A stretch of 64,000 nucleotides of DNA from Elusimicrobia bacterium GWB2_63_22. Its GTDB lineage: Bacteria; Elusimicrobiota; Elusimicrobia; Elusimicrobiales; UBA9959. Under the pieces are notes generated by a model. The model did not search any database. It was not told the DNA's origin and worked only from the letters and a program-made list of their open reading frames with translations. The translations under genes were made by a program, and so were the position numbers. This document shows, piece after piece, positions 24,925 through 33,068 of the stretch; positions within the stretch are counted from its first letter, which is position 1; each line of letters starts with the position of its first letter. The stretch lies in the NCBI GenBank assembly GCA_001799735.1, contig MGUA01000037.1, forward strand, positions 1 to 64,000, given 5' to 3'.

Positions 24925-25644
24925 TTACTTCTTGGCGTGCGGGTCCGCGATGCGGACCAGCGTCGGGTAGTCCAGGATCTTTATGGCCTTGATCTCGCGC
25001 TTGATGACGTTGCGCTTCTCCAGGTCCGCCAGCGTGCGCACTACGGTCTCGAGCGCCAGGCCGGTGATCTCGGCGATCTCGGTGCGCTTAAGGCCGTGGA
25101 TGGCCGGGACGGAGGTGTTCTTGCTCTTGAAGGAGACGGCGGTGATGAGGGCTTTGGCCACCTTGGAGCGGGCCGGCTTGTAGGCCGTGTCCTTGACCTT
25201 GTACTGCATGCCGCGCATCTCGTTGGCCAGCTTGCGGAGGAAGATCTTGTAGACCTTGGGATGGGTCTCCAGGAAGTGTTCCAGCTTTTTGGTGTCGACG
25301 AAGGAGAGCACCGTGTCGCCCATGGTGCGGGCGTTGCAGATGTACTCGTTCTCCGAGAAGAGCGCGATGTGGCCGAAGGTGTCGCCGGGATGGCGGATCC
25401 AGTTGATCATCTGCTGGCCCCTGGCGTCGGTAGAGTAGATCTTGGCGCGGCCCTTGCAGACGGTGTAGATGCCCAGCGGCTGCTGGCATTCGTTGTAAAT
25501 TTCTTCCTCGTCCGTGAATTTGCGGCCGAGCTTGAGCGCGTTCCATTCTTTCTGCGTCTCGGCGTCCAGCCGGACGACGAAACAATTCTGCTTGAAACGG
25601 CAGTTCATGCAGTCAGGTGCCTGTTGTTTTGTGAATCTTTCCAT
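24925..25644 (-). CDS. CRP/FNR-family transcription regulator with FNR-like N-terminal Cys motif
   Basis: A 239-residue regulator with a cyclic-nucleotide-binding-type beta-roll (about residues 35-150) and a winged helix-turn-helix (about 180-220, with TEIAEITGLALETVVRTL). Cys12, Cys15 and Cys21 have the C-x2-C-x5-C spacing of oxygen-sensing FNR. The fourth FNR ligand position reads Leu, although Cys103 lies nearby. It could carry an iron-sulphur cluster and sense oxygen or redox, but the cluster is unproven. An obvious target would be cydAB, 18 kb away in the window; no clear FNR box was found there. Confidence 0.85.
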   Translation of the reverse strand: MERFTKQQAPDCMNCRFKQNCFVVRLDAETQKEWNALKLGRKFTDEEEIYNECQQPLGIYTVCKGRAKIYSTDARGQQMINWIRHPGDTFGHIALFSENEYICNARTMGDTVLSFVDTKKLEHFLETHPKVYKIFLRKLANEMRGMQYKVKDTAYKPARSKVAKALITAVSFKSKNTSVPAIHGLKRTEIAEITGLALETVVRTLADLEKRNVIKREIKAIKILDYPTLVRIADPHAKK

Positions 25645-25744
25645 TTTTCCCCCACCCGCCTTTGCGGGTTCACTCTATTATAACTTATTTGCCCCCCCGT
25701 CGTCATTTGCTAAACTATGGAGGTCCGGAGCGCCGGAACGACCC

Positions 25745-27202
25745 ATGTTAAAGGACCTGAAATCCCTCGGCAAAGAATCCCTGATCTACGGGCTGTCCAC
25801 CGTGGGCGCCCGCCTGCTCAATTTCATCCTGCTGCCGTTCTACACCCATTACCTGCTGCCGGCCGAGTACGGCATCGTGGCCGCCGTCTTCTCCTATATC
25901 GCTTTCCTCAACATCGTCTACCATTACGGCATGGACCAGGCCTACATGCGCCATTACGCCGACCGGGAGAAGGCCTTCCCTTCGGCTTTCGCCTGCCTGG
26001 GCGTTACCACGCTGCTGCTGAGCGTGCTGCTCTGCGGCTTCTCCGGCTTCTGGGCCGCGGCTTCCGGCATCGGCGCGGAGTACGGTCGCCTGGTCTGGTA
26101 CGGCGCGGCCATCCTGCTGCTCGACACCATCACCATCATCCCCTTCGCCGACCTGCGGATGCGCCACCGCCCGCTGCGCTTCGCCGGCATACGCACCGCC
26201 TCTATCGTCGTCAACGTGGCGCTCAACGTGCTGTTCCTGAAATACCTGGGCCTGGGGCTGGAGAGCGTTTTCCTGGCCAACCTGATCTCCTCGGCGGCGG
26301 CGGCCCTGCTGCTGGCCCCGGAACTGCTGGCCTTCGCCCCCCGTGTGGATCTGCCCGTCCTGCGCAATCTGCTGGCTTTCGCCCTGCCGCTGCTGCCGGC
26401 CGGGCTGGGCTCCATGGCGGTGCAGGTGCTGGACCGCCCTATCATGCTGCACCTGGCCGACACGGCCTCGGTGGGCGTGTACCAGGCCAACTACCGCCTG
26501 GGCATCTTTATGATGCTCCTCGTCAGCATGTTCGACCAGGCCTGGCGGCCCTTCTTTATAGAGCGTTCCCACCGCCCCGACGCGCCGCGGATCTTCGCGC
26601 GCGTGCTTACTTATTTTGTCTTCGGCGGGCTGTGGGTGTGGCTGGCGCTGTCCTTCTTTATAGGCGACCTCGCCCGGCTGCGGGTGGCCGGCGTGAACCT
26701 GATCCACCCCGACTACTGGAGCGGCCTGGGCATAGTGCCGCTGGTGCTGGGCGCCTACCTGCTAAACGGCGTCTATGTAAATTTCCTCGCGCCGGTGATC
26801 ATCGCCAAGAAGACGGGCGTAATTCTTAGCGTAACTCTGGCCGGCGCCGCGGTCAGCATAGCCGCCAACTTCGCGCTGATCCCGCCTTTCGGCATGTTCG
26901 GGGCCGCCTGGGCCGTCTTTATCTCCTACCTGGTCATGGCCGTCATGATCTACCTGCGCGGGCGCAGTTTCTTCCCCGTGCCTTACGAGTTCGGTCGTCT
27001 GGCCGGCGCCCTGGCCGCGGCGGGGGTCTGCGCCGTACCTTTCTTGTTCTTCTCGCCGGAAGGCGTGCCCGGGTTGCTGCTGCGCCTGGCCGCCCTGGCC
27101 GCTTTCCCGCTCTTGCTCTGGTATACCGGCCTGGTGCTGCCGGAAGAGAAGCTGGCCGCCCTGCGCGCCAAGGTGAAGACCAAGGTGTTCGAAATAAAAT
27201 AG
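25745..27202 (+). CDS. Polysaccharide flippase (Wzx/MOP superfamily)
   Basis: A 485-residue inner-membrane protein with about 14 hydrophobic helices, consistent with the multidrug/oligosaccharide-lipid/polysaccharide exporter superfamily. The opening (SLIYGLSTVGARLLNFILLPFYTHYL) is typical of Wzx/RfbX proteins that flip lipid-linked sugar units. I used the ATG at 25745; upstream codons do not fit the family. It stands alone, with no adjacent glycosyltransferase. The stop codon lies inside the left arm of a palindromic element. Confidence 0.87.
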   Translation: MLKDLKSLGKESLIYGLSTVGARLLNFILLPFYTHYLLPAEYGIVAAVFSYIAFLNIVYHYGMDQAYMRHYADREKAFPSAFACLGVTTLLLSVLLCGFSGFWAAASGIGAEYGRLVWYGAAILLLDTITIIPFADLRMRHRPLRFAGIRTASIVVNVALNVLFLKYLGLGLESVFLANLISSAAAALLLAPELLAFAPRVDLPVLRNLLAFALPLLPAGLGSMAVQVLDRPIMLHLADTASVGVYQANYRLGIFMMLLVSMFDQAWRPFFIERSHRPDAPRIFARVLTYFVFGGLWVWLALSFFIGDLARLRVAGVNLIHPDYWSGLGIVPLVLGAYLLNGVYVNFLAPVIIAKKTGVILSVTLAGAAVSIAANFALIPPFGMFGAAWAVFISYLVMAVMIYLRGRSFFPVPYEFGRLAGALAAAGVCAVPFLFFSPEGVPGLLLRLAALAAFPLLLWYTGLVLPEEKLAALRAKVKTKVFEIK

Positions 27203-27275
27203 GGACAGCGCCCTATTTCCACCCCCGCACAGCTTAGCGAATGGGGCAGCGGAAATAGGGCGCTGTCCCTATTTT
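27196..27275. repeat. 80-bp palindromic element at a convergent gene junction
   Basis: Two perfect 25-base inverted arms (27196-27220 and 27251-27275; each reads AAAATAGGGACAGCGCC inward) flank a 30-base loop with a further CCCC/GGGG pairing. Both flanking genes end within the arms: the flippase stop TAG is 27200-27202 and the ABC permease stop is 27269-27271, each reading AAATAGGG. The form resembles REP/RAYT-type repeats that also act as bidirectional terminators. Confidence 0.82.
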
Positions 27276-28027
27276 TCCTGCTGGAGTTTGCCGAAGGCGG
27301 CGACGCCGAGGGCGGTGGTGATGAGGCAGAAGAGGGCTATGGCGCCGAGGTCGGTCCATAGGGTGAAGTAACCCTTGCCGAGCATGATGATGCGGAACAG
27401 GTCCACGCAGTAGGTGACGGGGTCGAAGAGGCTGATGACTTTTATGTAGGGCGCGGCGCCGGCCAGGTCGAAGAGGGCGCCGCTGAAGAAGAAGAGGGGC
27501 CAGGTGAGAAAACTCATGACCAGGCCGAAGCCTTCCATGGACTTCATCCTGGCGCCGATGGTAAGGCCCATGTTGGTGATCATGTAGGAGATAGGGAAAG
27601 CCGCCAGCAGGCACAGCAGCACCTGCAGCGGATTCTGCGGCAGTATAAAGAACGCGCCTATCACCAACAGCAGCAGCGTCTCTATGAGCGCGCCCAGCAT
27701 GCCGCCCAGCGACTTGCCAAAGAACAGCGTGGCGCGCGAGATGGGCGCGGCCAGCACCTCTTTCAGGAAATCCAGCCGCTTGTCCCAGATAATATAGAGC
27801 CCGTAGGTGATGGACGTGAACAGGATCACCATGGCCATGATGCCCGGGAAGATGTACTGCTGGTAGGTAAAGCCCGGCACGGGGCTCTGGCCCTCGGCCA
27901 TGCCCTTGCCCATCACGAACAGGAACAGCAGCGGCGAGATGAGGATGGAGATGATGCGCTCTTTCTCCCGCAAGAAGATCTTGGCTTCGCGCAGCAGCAG
28001 GGCATAGACGGCGTTGAAGTTTATCAT
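27269..28027 (-). CDS. ABC-2 type transporter permease
   Basis: A 252-residue membrane protein with six helices and the ABC-2 permease pattern, including the amphipathic N-terminal segment and the central LDFLKEVLAAPISRATLFFGKSLG stretch. It pairs with the ATPase gene just upstream (one-base gap) to form an exporter of the DrrAB/NodIJ type. Substrates in this class include lipids, polysaccharides and antibiotics; none can be assigned here. The stop codon is provided by the palindromic element. Confidence 0.9.
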   Translation of the reverse strand: MINFNAVYALLLREAKIFLREKERIISILISPLLFLFVMGKGMAEGQSPVPGFTYQQYIFPGIMAMVILFTSITYGLYIIWDKRLDFLKEVLAAPISRATLFFGKSLGGMLGALIETLLLLVIGAFFILPQNPLQVLLCLLAAFPISYMITNMGLTIGARMKSMEGFGLVMSFLTWPLFFFSGALFDLAGAAPYIKVISLFDPVTYCVDLFRIIMLGKGYFTLWTDLGAIALFCLITTALGVAAFGKLQQEK

Positions 28028-28028
28028 A

Positions 28029-29003
28029 TCAGCGCCTCGTGCTATGGTTGACGGCGATGCGCTCGAAGATGCCTTCGGCCTTCTCGTCGGCGTCGTCCGT
28101 GATCTGCTGCCCCGCGAACTTAAGGAAGACGTCGTCCAGCGTTACGCGGCGCACTTCCACCTCGTCTATCTTGCCGCCGGCGTTGAGCAGGGCCTGCAGG
28201 TTGGCGCCCGAGTCCTCGATGCTGATCTTAAATCGGGAATTTTCCTTCTCCACGCTTTTTACAAAGGGCAACGCCCTGACGGCGGCCTCGTCCAGCTCTC
28301 CCTTGATGAAGACCAGGTCCTGGCCCACCTTGCGCTTCAAGGCCTCCGGCGTGTCCAGCTCTATGATCTTGCCGCGGTTGATGATGGCTATGCGGTCGGC
28401 CAGGCTGTCGGCCTCTTCCATGTAGTGAGTGGTGAGGATGATGGTGGTGTTGTGGGCTTCTTTAAGCTCGCGGATATGGGTCCACACCGCCTTGCGGCTG
28501 GCCGGGTCCAGGCCGAGGGTGGGCTCGTCGAGGAAAAGGATCTTCGGGCTGTGGATGAGGCCGCGGGCTATCTCCAGACGCCGCCGCATGCCGCCGGAAA
28601 AAGTCTTTACCAGACTTTCGGCCCGGTCGGAAAGCTTTACCAGCGCCAGCATCTGGTCTATCTTGGGGCCGATCTCGCGGCGCGGCATGCCGTAGAGCAT
28701 GGAGTGCAGGTACAGGTTCTCGCGGGCGGTCAGCAGGTCGTCTACGCTGGGTTCCTGGAAAACTATGCCGATATTGCGGCGCACCGCCAGCGGCTCCTTG
28801 TTAATGTCGCGGCCGGCCACCAGCGCCGTGCCCGAAGTCGGGTGCACCAGCGTGGAGAGCATGCTGATGAGCGTGGTCTTGCCGGCGCCGTTGGGCCCCA
28901 GCAGGCCGAAGACCTCCCCCTCCGGTATCTCCAGCGAAACGCCGGCCACCGCCGTAACTTCGGCGTAGCGTTTTACCAGGTTGTCGGTCTTTATTGCGGC
29001 CAT
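28029..29003 (-). CDS. ABC transporter ATP-binding protein (DrrA/CcmA-like)
   Basis: A 324-residue nucleotide-binding subunit. Walker A is GPNGAGKTTL near residue 38, the signature FSGGMRRRLEIARG near 138, Walker B ILFLDEPTLGLDP near 158, and the switch His in LTTHYMEEA near 195. A C-terminal extension of about 90 residues, as in DrrA proteins, follows. It energises the adjacent ABC-2 permease. Confidence 0.94.
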   Translation of the reverse strand: MAAIKTDNLVKRYAEVTAVAGVSLEIPEGEVFGLLGPNGAGKTTLISMLSTLVHPTSGTALVAGRDINKEPLAVRRNIGIVFQEPSVDDLLTARENLYLHSMLYGMPRREIGPKIDQMLALVKLSDRAESLVKTFSGGMRRRLEIARGLIHSPKILFLDEPTLGLDPASRKAVWTHIRELKEAHNTTIILTTHYMEEADSLADRIAIINRGKIIELDTPEALKRKVGQDLVFIKGELDEAAVRALPFVKSVEKENSRFKISIEDSGANLQALLNAGGKIDEVEVRRVTLDDVFLKFAGQQITDDADEKAEGIFERIAVNHSTRR

Positions 29004-29024
29004 AAGTACAATTCTAGCAAATCC

Positions 29025-29058
29025 AAAAAAGATCCCCGCCGTAGCGGGGATCTTTTTT
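29025..29058. terminator. Bidirectional intrinsic terminator
   Basis: AAAAAAGATCCCCGC, a CGTA loop, and the exact complementary arm form a 15-bp hairpin flanked by A and T runs. It lies 17 bases beyond the stop of the TraF-like barrel gene (minus strand) and upstream of the ABC operon, so it insulates the two. Confidence 0.88.
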
Positions 29059-29074
29059 ACTGCGTTTAAGGCTT

Positions 29075-30625
29075 TTAGAACAGCAGGCCGAAGCTGGCGG
29101 CCACGCCCACCTTGGCTGGTATCTCGCTGTCGTCGAGGGTGGTGCGCTCGCTGGAGACCACGCCCGACACGTCGAAGTGCATGAACAGCATGTTCAGGCC
29201 GGTGCCCAGGGTGTAGGCCATCTTGGAGTCCTTCTCGGCGAGGTTCTTCATAATGCCCGCGCGCAGCGGGATATTGAAGGCCTTGCGGTTGAAGATGTTG
29301 ATCTCCGTGCCCATCGCCAGCTGGCGCGAGTCGAAGCCATTCACCGGGGTCTTGTTCTTGGTGAGGTCCATGTCCAGGGCCAGGGTCCAGAACTTGGCCG
29401 GGTTGAGCGCGAAGCCCAGGCGCACCTGGCGGTCCAGGTCGTAGTCGCCGCCCGCGGGCGTGTCGAACGACGGGCTGTTGATGTTGCGCATCACCAGGCC
29501 GATCTTGGGGCTGAGCGGGGCCTTGGCGTAGGTCTGCTTAACGTCCCACAGCAGGCCCAGGTCGGCCGCGGGCGCCCAGCTGGACTTGCTATTCTCCATC
29601 ATATCTTTAAAGGCGTCGCCTGTCTCGGAGTTCTGCATGAACTGGAAGGTGTTGGAGGCCAGCCGGCCGTTGATCATCTTGAGGTTGGCTCCCAGCGAGA
29701 GGCCGTGCATCCACTTGTCCAGGTTCCAGGCGTAACCGGCGGCTATCTCGGTGAACGAGCCCGCGGCCAACGTCAGGTTGGAGGTGTTGTCGGCGTAGCT
29801 GCCGCCGGTCAGCGCCCCGGCCACCACGGGCGCGGCGCTATCGGCGTACTGTGTTATGGTACTCGCCGCGTCGGTCAGCTGGCTGGCGGCTATGCTGTTG
29901 GTAAAAGCATAGTTTGCCAGCGCGTTGGCGAGGTCGGTGTTGTTCGCGATGGATGCGCCGCAGCCACCCGCGCCGCAGAGCAGCTGCGGGAGGTTATTGG
30001 AAGCGCTGAGCGTATCAAGCGCGGTCTTCAGCGTGCTGGCGGCCGCCGCATAGGTGGGGTCTCCGGGAGCGGTAGTGGCCGTACCGGTGAAGTCTATGCT
30101 GCTGGAGCTGGTTCCGCCGTTGCCGAGGTTGAGGTTATTGACGTCGATGTACGGGTTTGCGCCCACGGCTGTGAAGTTGTTAACCGAGAGGGCGACCTTG
30201 GAGAACTTGAAGTTCACGCCGGCGTTGGCTTCCACCATGGCGCCCTTGCCCGTGTCGTTCATCTCCGCCAGCAACGACATGGTCTTTACGAAGTCGCCTG
30301 CCTGCTGGGGAGTAATGGAGCCGCCGGTGCTCTGGGCGTTCTGTACTGCCGTGAGCTGGCTGGCCATATCGCCGATTTCGCTGGCGTTTTTCATTATCCC
30401 GCCGGTCATCTCCACGCTGACGCCCACCGGGAGCTCCATGCCGGAGACGTTGGCGCTGCTCTTAACCAGGCCGGCCGGGTTCCAGTACTGGGCTATCGGG
30501 CCCTGGGCCACGGCCACAAAGGCGCCGCCCATACCCATAGGCCTGGTGCCTAAAACCTGCCACTGTTCAGCCGACAGCGCGGCAGGAACCGCGATGCAGG
30601 ACAGTATTATAATTAGTTTCTTCAT
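29075..30625 (-). CDS. TraF-like outer-membrane barrel protein (PF13729 type)
   Basis: A 516-residue exported protein. The ATG at 30625 follows GGGAGGG and gives a signal peptide (about residues 1-18). The mature N-terminus (GTRPMGMGGAFVAVAQGPIAQYWNPAGL) is the hallmark of proteins annotated as conjugal transfer TraF family and related FadL-like barrels. The central part (about 150-280) is low-complexity Ala/Ser/Thr/Asn-rich and the C-terminal half shows alternating barrel strands ending with a terminal Phe. No conjugation genes are nearby, so a general outer-membrane role is more likely than DNA transfer. Confidence 0.78.
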   Translation of the reverse strand: MKKLIIILSCIAVPAALSAEQWQVLGTRPMGMGGAFVAVAQGPIAQYWNPAGLVKSSANVSGMELPVGVSVEMTGGIMKNASEIGDMASQLTAVQNAQSTGGSITPQQAGDFVKTMSLLAEMNDTGKGAMVEANAGVNFKFSKVALSVNNFTAVGANPYIDVNNLNLGNGGTSSSSIDFTGTATTAPGDPTYAAAASTLKTALDTLSASNNLPQLLCGAGGCGASIANNTDLANALANYAFTNSIAASQLTDAASTITQYADSAAPVVAGALTGGSYADNTSNLTLAAGSFTEIAAGYAWNLDKWMHGLSLGANLKMINGRLASNTFQFMQNSETGDAFKDMMENSKSSWAPAADLGLLWDVKQTYAKAPLSPKIGLVMRNINSPSFDTPAGGDYDLDRQVRLGFALNPAKFWTLALDMDLTKNKTPVNGFDSRQLAMGTEINIFNRKAFNIPLRAGIMKNLAEKDSKMAYTLGTGLNMLFMHFDVSGVVSSERTTLDDSEIPAKVGVAASFGLLF

Positions 30626-30710
30626 TTGCCCTCCCATTGGATCACAACCCCGATATTCTAATATATCTTCCGCCGCTTTGCGATAGTCTCCCGGTTACAT
30701 GTAACCTGGG

Positions 30711-31586
30711 TTACTTCAGGTTCTTTTCAAAGAAATCCGTGAGGCGGCGCTCGTAGGCGCTGCCGGCGCGGTACCAGTTCTCGCCGTGGCCGGCGCCTTT
30801 TACCAGCCACAGCTCGGCGGCCGGGGCGGCGGCCTTTATCCGTTCGGAGTTGGCGGGCGGCACCTGGGTGTCGGCGTCGCCGTGCACCAGCAGTATAGGC
30901 GTGGTCAGCCGGGCGGCGCTGGCGGCCGGGTTGATAGAGTTGATATTAACGCCCATGAATAGCAGGCTCCAGGTCTTCATCAGCGCCAGCAGCGGGCGGC
31001 GCCAGATGCCCCAGGGCCTGAAAATATAATCCAGCTCTCCCCCCAGCTCGGCGTAAGGCGCGTCCAGCGCGCGGGCGGCAATGGCGGGGTTCTCCGAGAG
31101 CAGCACCGTGGCCGCCCCCATGGAGAAGCCGTAGGCGCCGGTCCGGGCGAAGCCGCGGCTCTTAAGATAGGCCGCGGCCGCATCAATGTCGCGCACTTCG
31201 CGCGCGCCGCCGGTGGAGAAGAACCCGCCGCTGCGGCCGGTGGCCCTGAAATCGAAATACAGCACGTTAAAGCGCTTGGCCAGAAAGACCGTAAGCCCCA
31301 GCACGTCGCTCTTGTCCATCGGGTAGCCGTGGCAGACGATCACCGCCTTCCTGCTGGTCTTATGCGGCAGGAACCAGGCGTCCAGCTGCACGCCGTCGGT
31401 GGTCTGGAGTTTTATCTCCTCGGGCTGGAAGCCGAAGTCCTTGGGGTGGTAGGAGCCGACATAGCGCTTGGGATGCGCGTAGAGCCAGAAAAAAATGAAG
31501 GACAGCGTAATGTAGGCCAGCGCCGGGTAGAGCAGCAGGCGCCAGCCTATCTTGAAGGCGATGGAATCCATTAGTTTTATTTTCAC
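30711..31586 (-). CDS. Alpha/beta hydrolase with N-terminal membrane anchor
   Basis: A 291-residue hydrolase tethered by one membrane helix (about residues 13-35). The fold is clear: oxyanion-loop HGYPM near residue 85, the nucleophile elbow GFSMGAAT near 153, the acid Asp in LVHGDADTQVPP near 238 and the catalytic His in GAGHGENW near 266. Related proteins are esterases or peptidases of unknown substrate. Its start is two bases after the pcm stop, so it is the last gene of that operon. Confidence 0.85.
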   Translation of the reverse strand: MKIKLMDSIAFKIGWRLLLYPALAYITLSFIFFWLYAHPKRYVGSYHPKDFGFQPEEIKLQTTDGVQLDAWFLPHKTSRKAVIVCHGYPMDKSDVLGLTVFLAKRFNVLYFDFRATGRSGGFFSTGGAREVRDIDAAAAYLKSRGFARTGAYGFSMGAATVLLSENPAIAARALDAPYAELGGELDYIFRPWGIWRRPLLALMKTWSLLFMGVNINSINPAASAARLTTPILLVHGDADTQVPPANSERIKAAAPAAELWLVKGAGHGENWYRAGSAYERRLTDFFEKNLK

Positions 31587-31588
31587 GC

Positions 31589-32251
31589 TCAGGCCGGCCG
31601 GCCCAGCATCGGGACGAACCGCACCTGGCAGATGGTCCGGCGCTCGGGCCCCGAGGGCTTATTGGTTATCCGCAGCAGGTCCTGCGGCTCCGGGCCCACC
31701 GGTATGACCAGGCGGCCGCCGGGTTTAAGTTGCTCCAGCAGGGCGGGCGGCACTTCGGGAGGAGCGCAGGTGACAAGGATAGCGTCGTAGGGCGCGCTCC
31801 CGGGCCAGCCCGCAGCGCCGTCGCCGGTCTGGAATTTAATATTGGCGTAGCCGAGCTTTCCGAGTTTCTCCTGCGCGGCGCAAGCCAGCTCAGGCAGCAG
31901 CTCCGTGGTATACACTTCGGCGGCCAGTTCGGCCAGCACGGCGGTCTGGTAGCCGGAGCCGGTGCCTATCTCCAGCACGCGCTCGCTCCCCTTCAGGTCC
32001 AGCAGCTCGCTCATCAGCGCCACTATGTAAGGCTGCGAAATGGTCTGGCCGGCGGCCAGCGGCAGCGGGTAATCCTCGTAGGCGCGGCTCACCATGTCCT
32101 CGGTAACAAAGCAGTGGCGGCACACCTTGTCCATGGCGGCCAGCACCCGCGGGTCTTTTACGCCGCGGGCCTCTATCTGGTCCTTTATCATCGCCCGCCG
32201 TATAAAGCCCAGGTAGGCGTCGTACTTGGGGCCGAGAAGTTTGTTGATCAC
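31589..32251 (-). CDS. pcm: Protein-L-isoaspartate O-methyltransferase
   Basis: Methylates damaged isoaspartyl residues as the first step in their repair. The 220-residue product from a GTG start has the AdoMet site VLEIGTGSGYQTAVLAEL near residue 80 and the PCMT-specific QTISQPYIVALM near 56. The GTG overlaps the upstream stop (GTGA), so the two are translationally coupled. surE lies about 3.4 kb upstream in the same direction; surE and pcm are operon partners in many bacteria. Confidence 0.94.
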   Translation of the reverse strand: MINKLLGPKYDAYLGFIRRAMIKDQIEARGVKDPRVLAAMDKVCRHCFVTEDMVSRAYEDYPLPLAAGQTISQPYIVALMSELLDLKGSERVLEIGTGSGYQTAVLAELAAEVYTTELLPELACAAQEKLGKLGYANIKFQTGDGAAGWPGSAPYDAILVTCAPPEVPPALLEQLKPGGRLVIPVGPEPQDLLRITNKPSGPERRTICQVRFVPMLGRPA

Positions 32252-32619
32252 CAGACGCCCTTTTGCACCATGAAGCAGGCGCTGATGGTTTTTATGCCGT
32301 AAGTCCTGGCTTTTGCCAGGGCGGCCTCGGATTCGGAGCCGGGCTGCATCCAGACGGTCTTTATGCCGAGCGCGTTGCACTCCTCCACCACTCCCTCGGT
32401 GACGCCCGGGTGCACCACGGTGATCACCAGGTCGGGGCGCGCTTCTATTTCGGACAGGCTTTTGTAGATGTTGTTCCCCAGCACAAAGCCGCCTTTCGGG
32501 TTGACGCCCTTCACGGGATAGCCGGCCTTCAGCAGGTCGCGGAAGATCTTATGCCCGTACTTGGAGGCGTCGTCGGAGACGCCCACCACCGCGATGAGTT
32601 TGTATTCGGATTGGTTCAT
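32248..32619 (-). CDS. CoA-binding domain protein (YccU-like)
   Basis: A 123-residue Rossmann-fold CoA-binding protein. The N-terminal glycine motif is AVVGVSDDASKYGHK near residue 10, then VNPKGG near 40, and the later VWMQPGSESE near 89 is typical. Function of this single-domain family is not settled. It overlaps its neighbours on both sides by four bases (ATGA and GTGA). Confidence 0.9.
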   Translation of the reverse strand: MNQSEYKLIAVVGVSDDASKYGHKIFRDLLKAGYPVKGVNPKGGFVLGNNIYKSLSEIEARPDLVITVVHPGVTEGVVEECNALGIKTVWMQPGSESEAALAKARTYGIKTISACFMVQKGVW

Positions 32620-33068
32620 AATTGGCCAAAGTCGCCGCGCAGGCGCTCTTCCCAGAGCGCCAGCCGGGGGAAATGGTAGATCTCGAGACCGAGGGAGAAG
32701 ATGACCAGCAGGTAGAAGTCCAGGCGGTAGCCGGTGAGCAGGAACATGATGAGGCCACAGACGGCCGGCAGCTCGCAGACGCCGGCCTTTACCATGGCCT
32801 GCACGGTCAGCGCCTTCACCGTTTCCTCCGGGGTCGCCTTCTTTTCCGCGAACTTCCCGGCGGAAAACTTGAGCACGGCCAGCGCCGAGAGGCCGATTAT
32901 GTAGAGCGCATATTTAACGGCGTAGGCCGCGGGCGGCGCCAGCGGCGGCGTATGCCCCATGGCCCTGACCGCCTCGGCTATGACCGTATAGAAAACGATG
33001 GCCCCTGTTATCCCCCCCGCGGCCACAGCCGCGGCGAGATAGGCCTTCTTCATTTTCTCCGGAGTCAT
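32616..33068 (-). CDS. Four-helix membrane protein, unknown function
   Basis: A 150-residue integral membrane protein with four predicted helices (about residues 8-33, 45-68, 90-112 and 115-133). The ATG overlaps the stop of the peptidase gene and its own stop overlaps the next start, both as ATGA. No family recognised. The tight coupling suggests co-production with the peptidase and CoA-binding protein. Confidence 0.72.
   Translation of the reverse strand: MTPEKMKKAYLAAAVAAGGITGAIVFYTVIAEAVRAMGHTPPLAPPAAYAVKYALYIIGLSALAVLKFSAGKFAEKKATPEETVKALTVQAMVKAGVCELPAVCGLIMFLLTGYRLDFYLLVIFSLGLEIYHFPRLALWEERLRGDFGQL

Noticed and set aside
29075-30625. Conjugation locus suggested by the TraF-like protein
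   Set aside because: None of the other transfer genes is present, and TraF-family annotation commonly covers general outer-membrane barrels.
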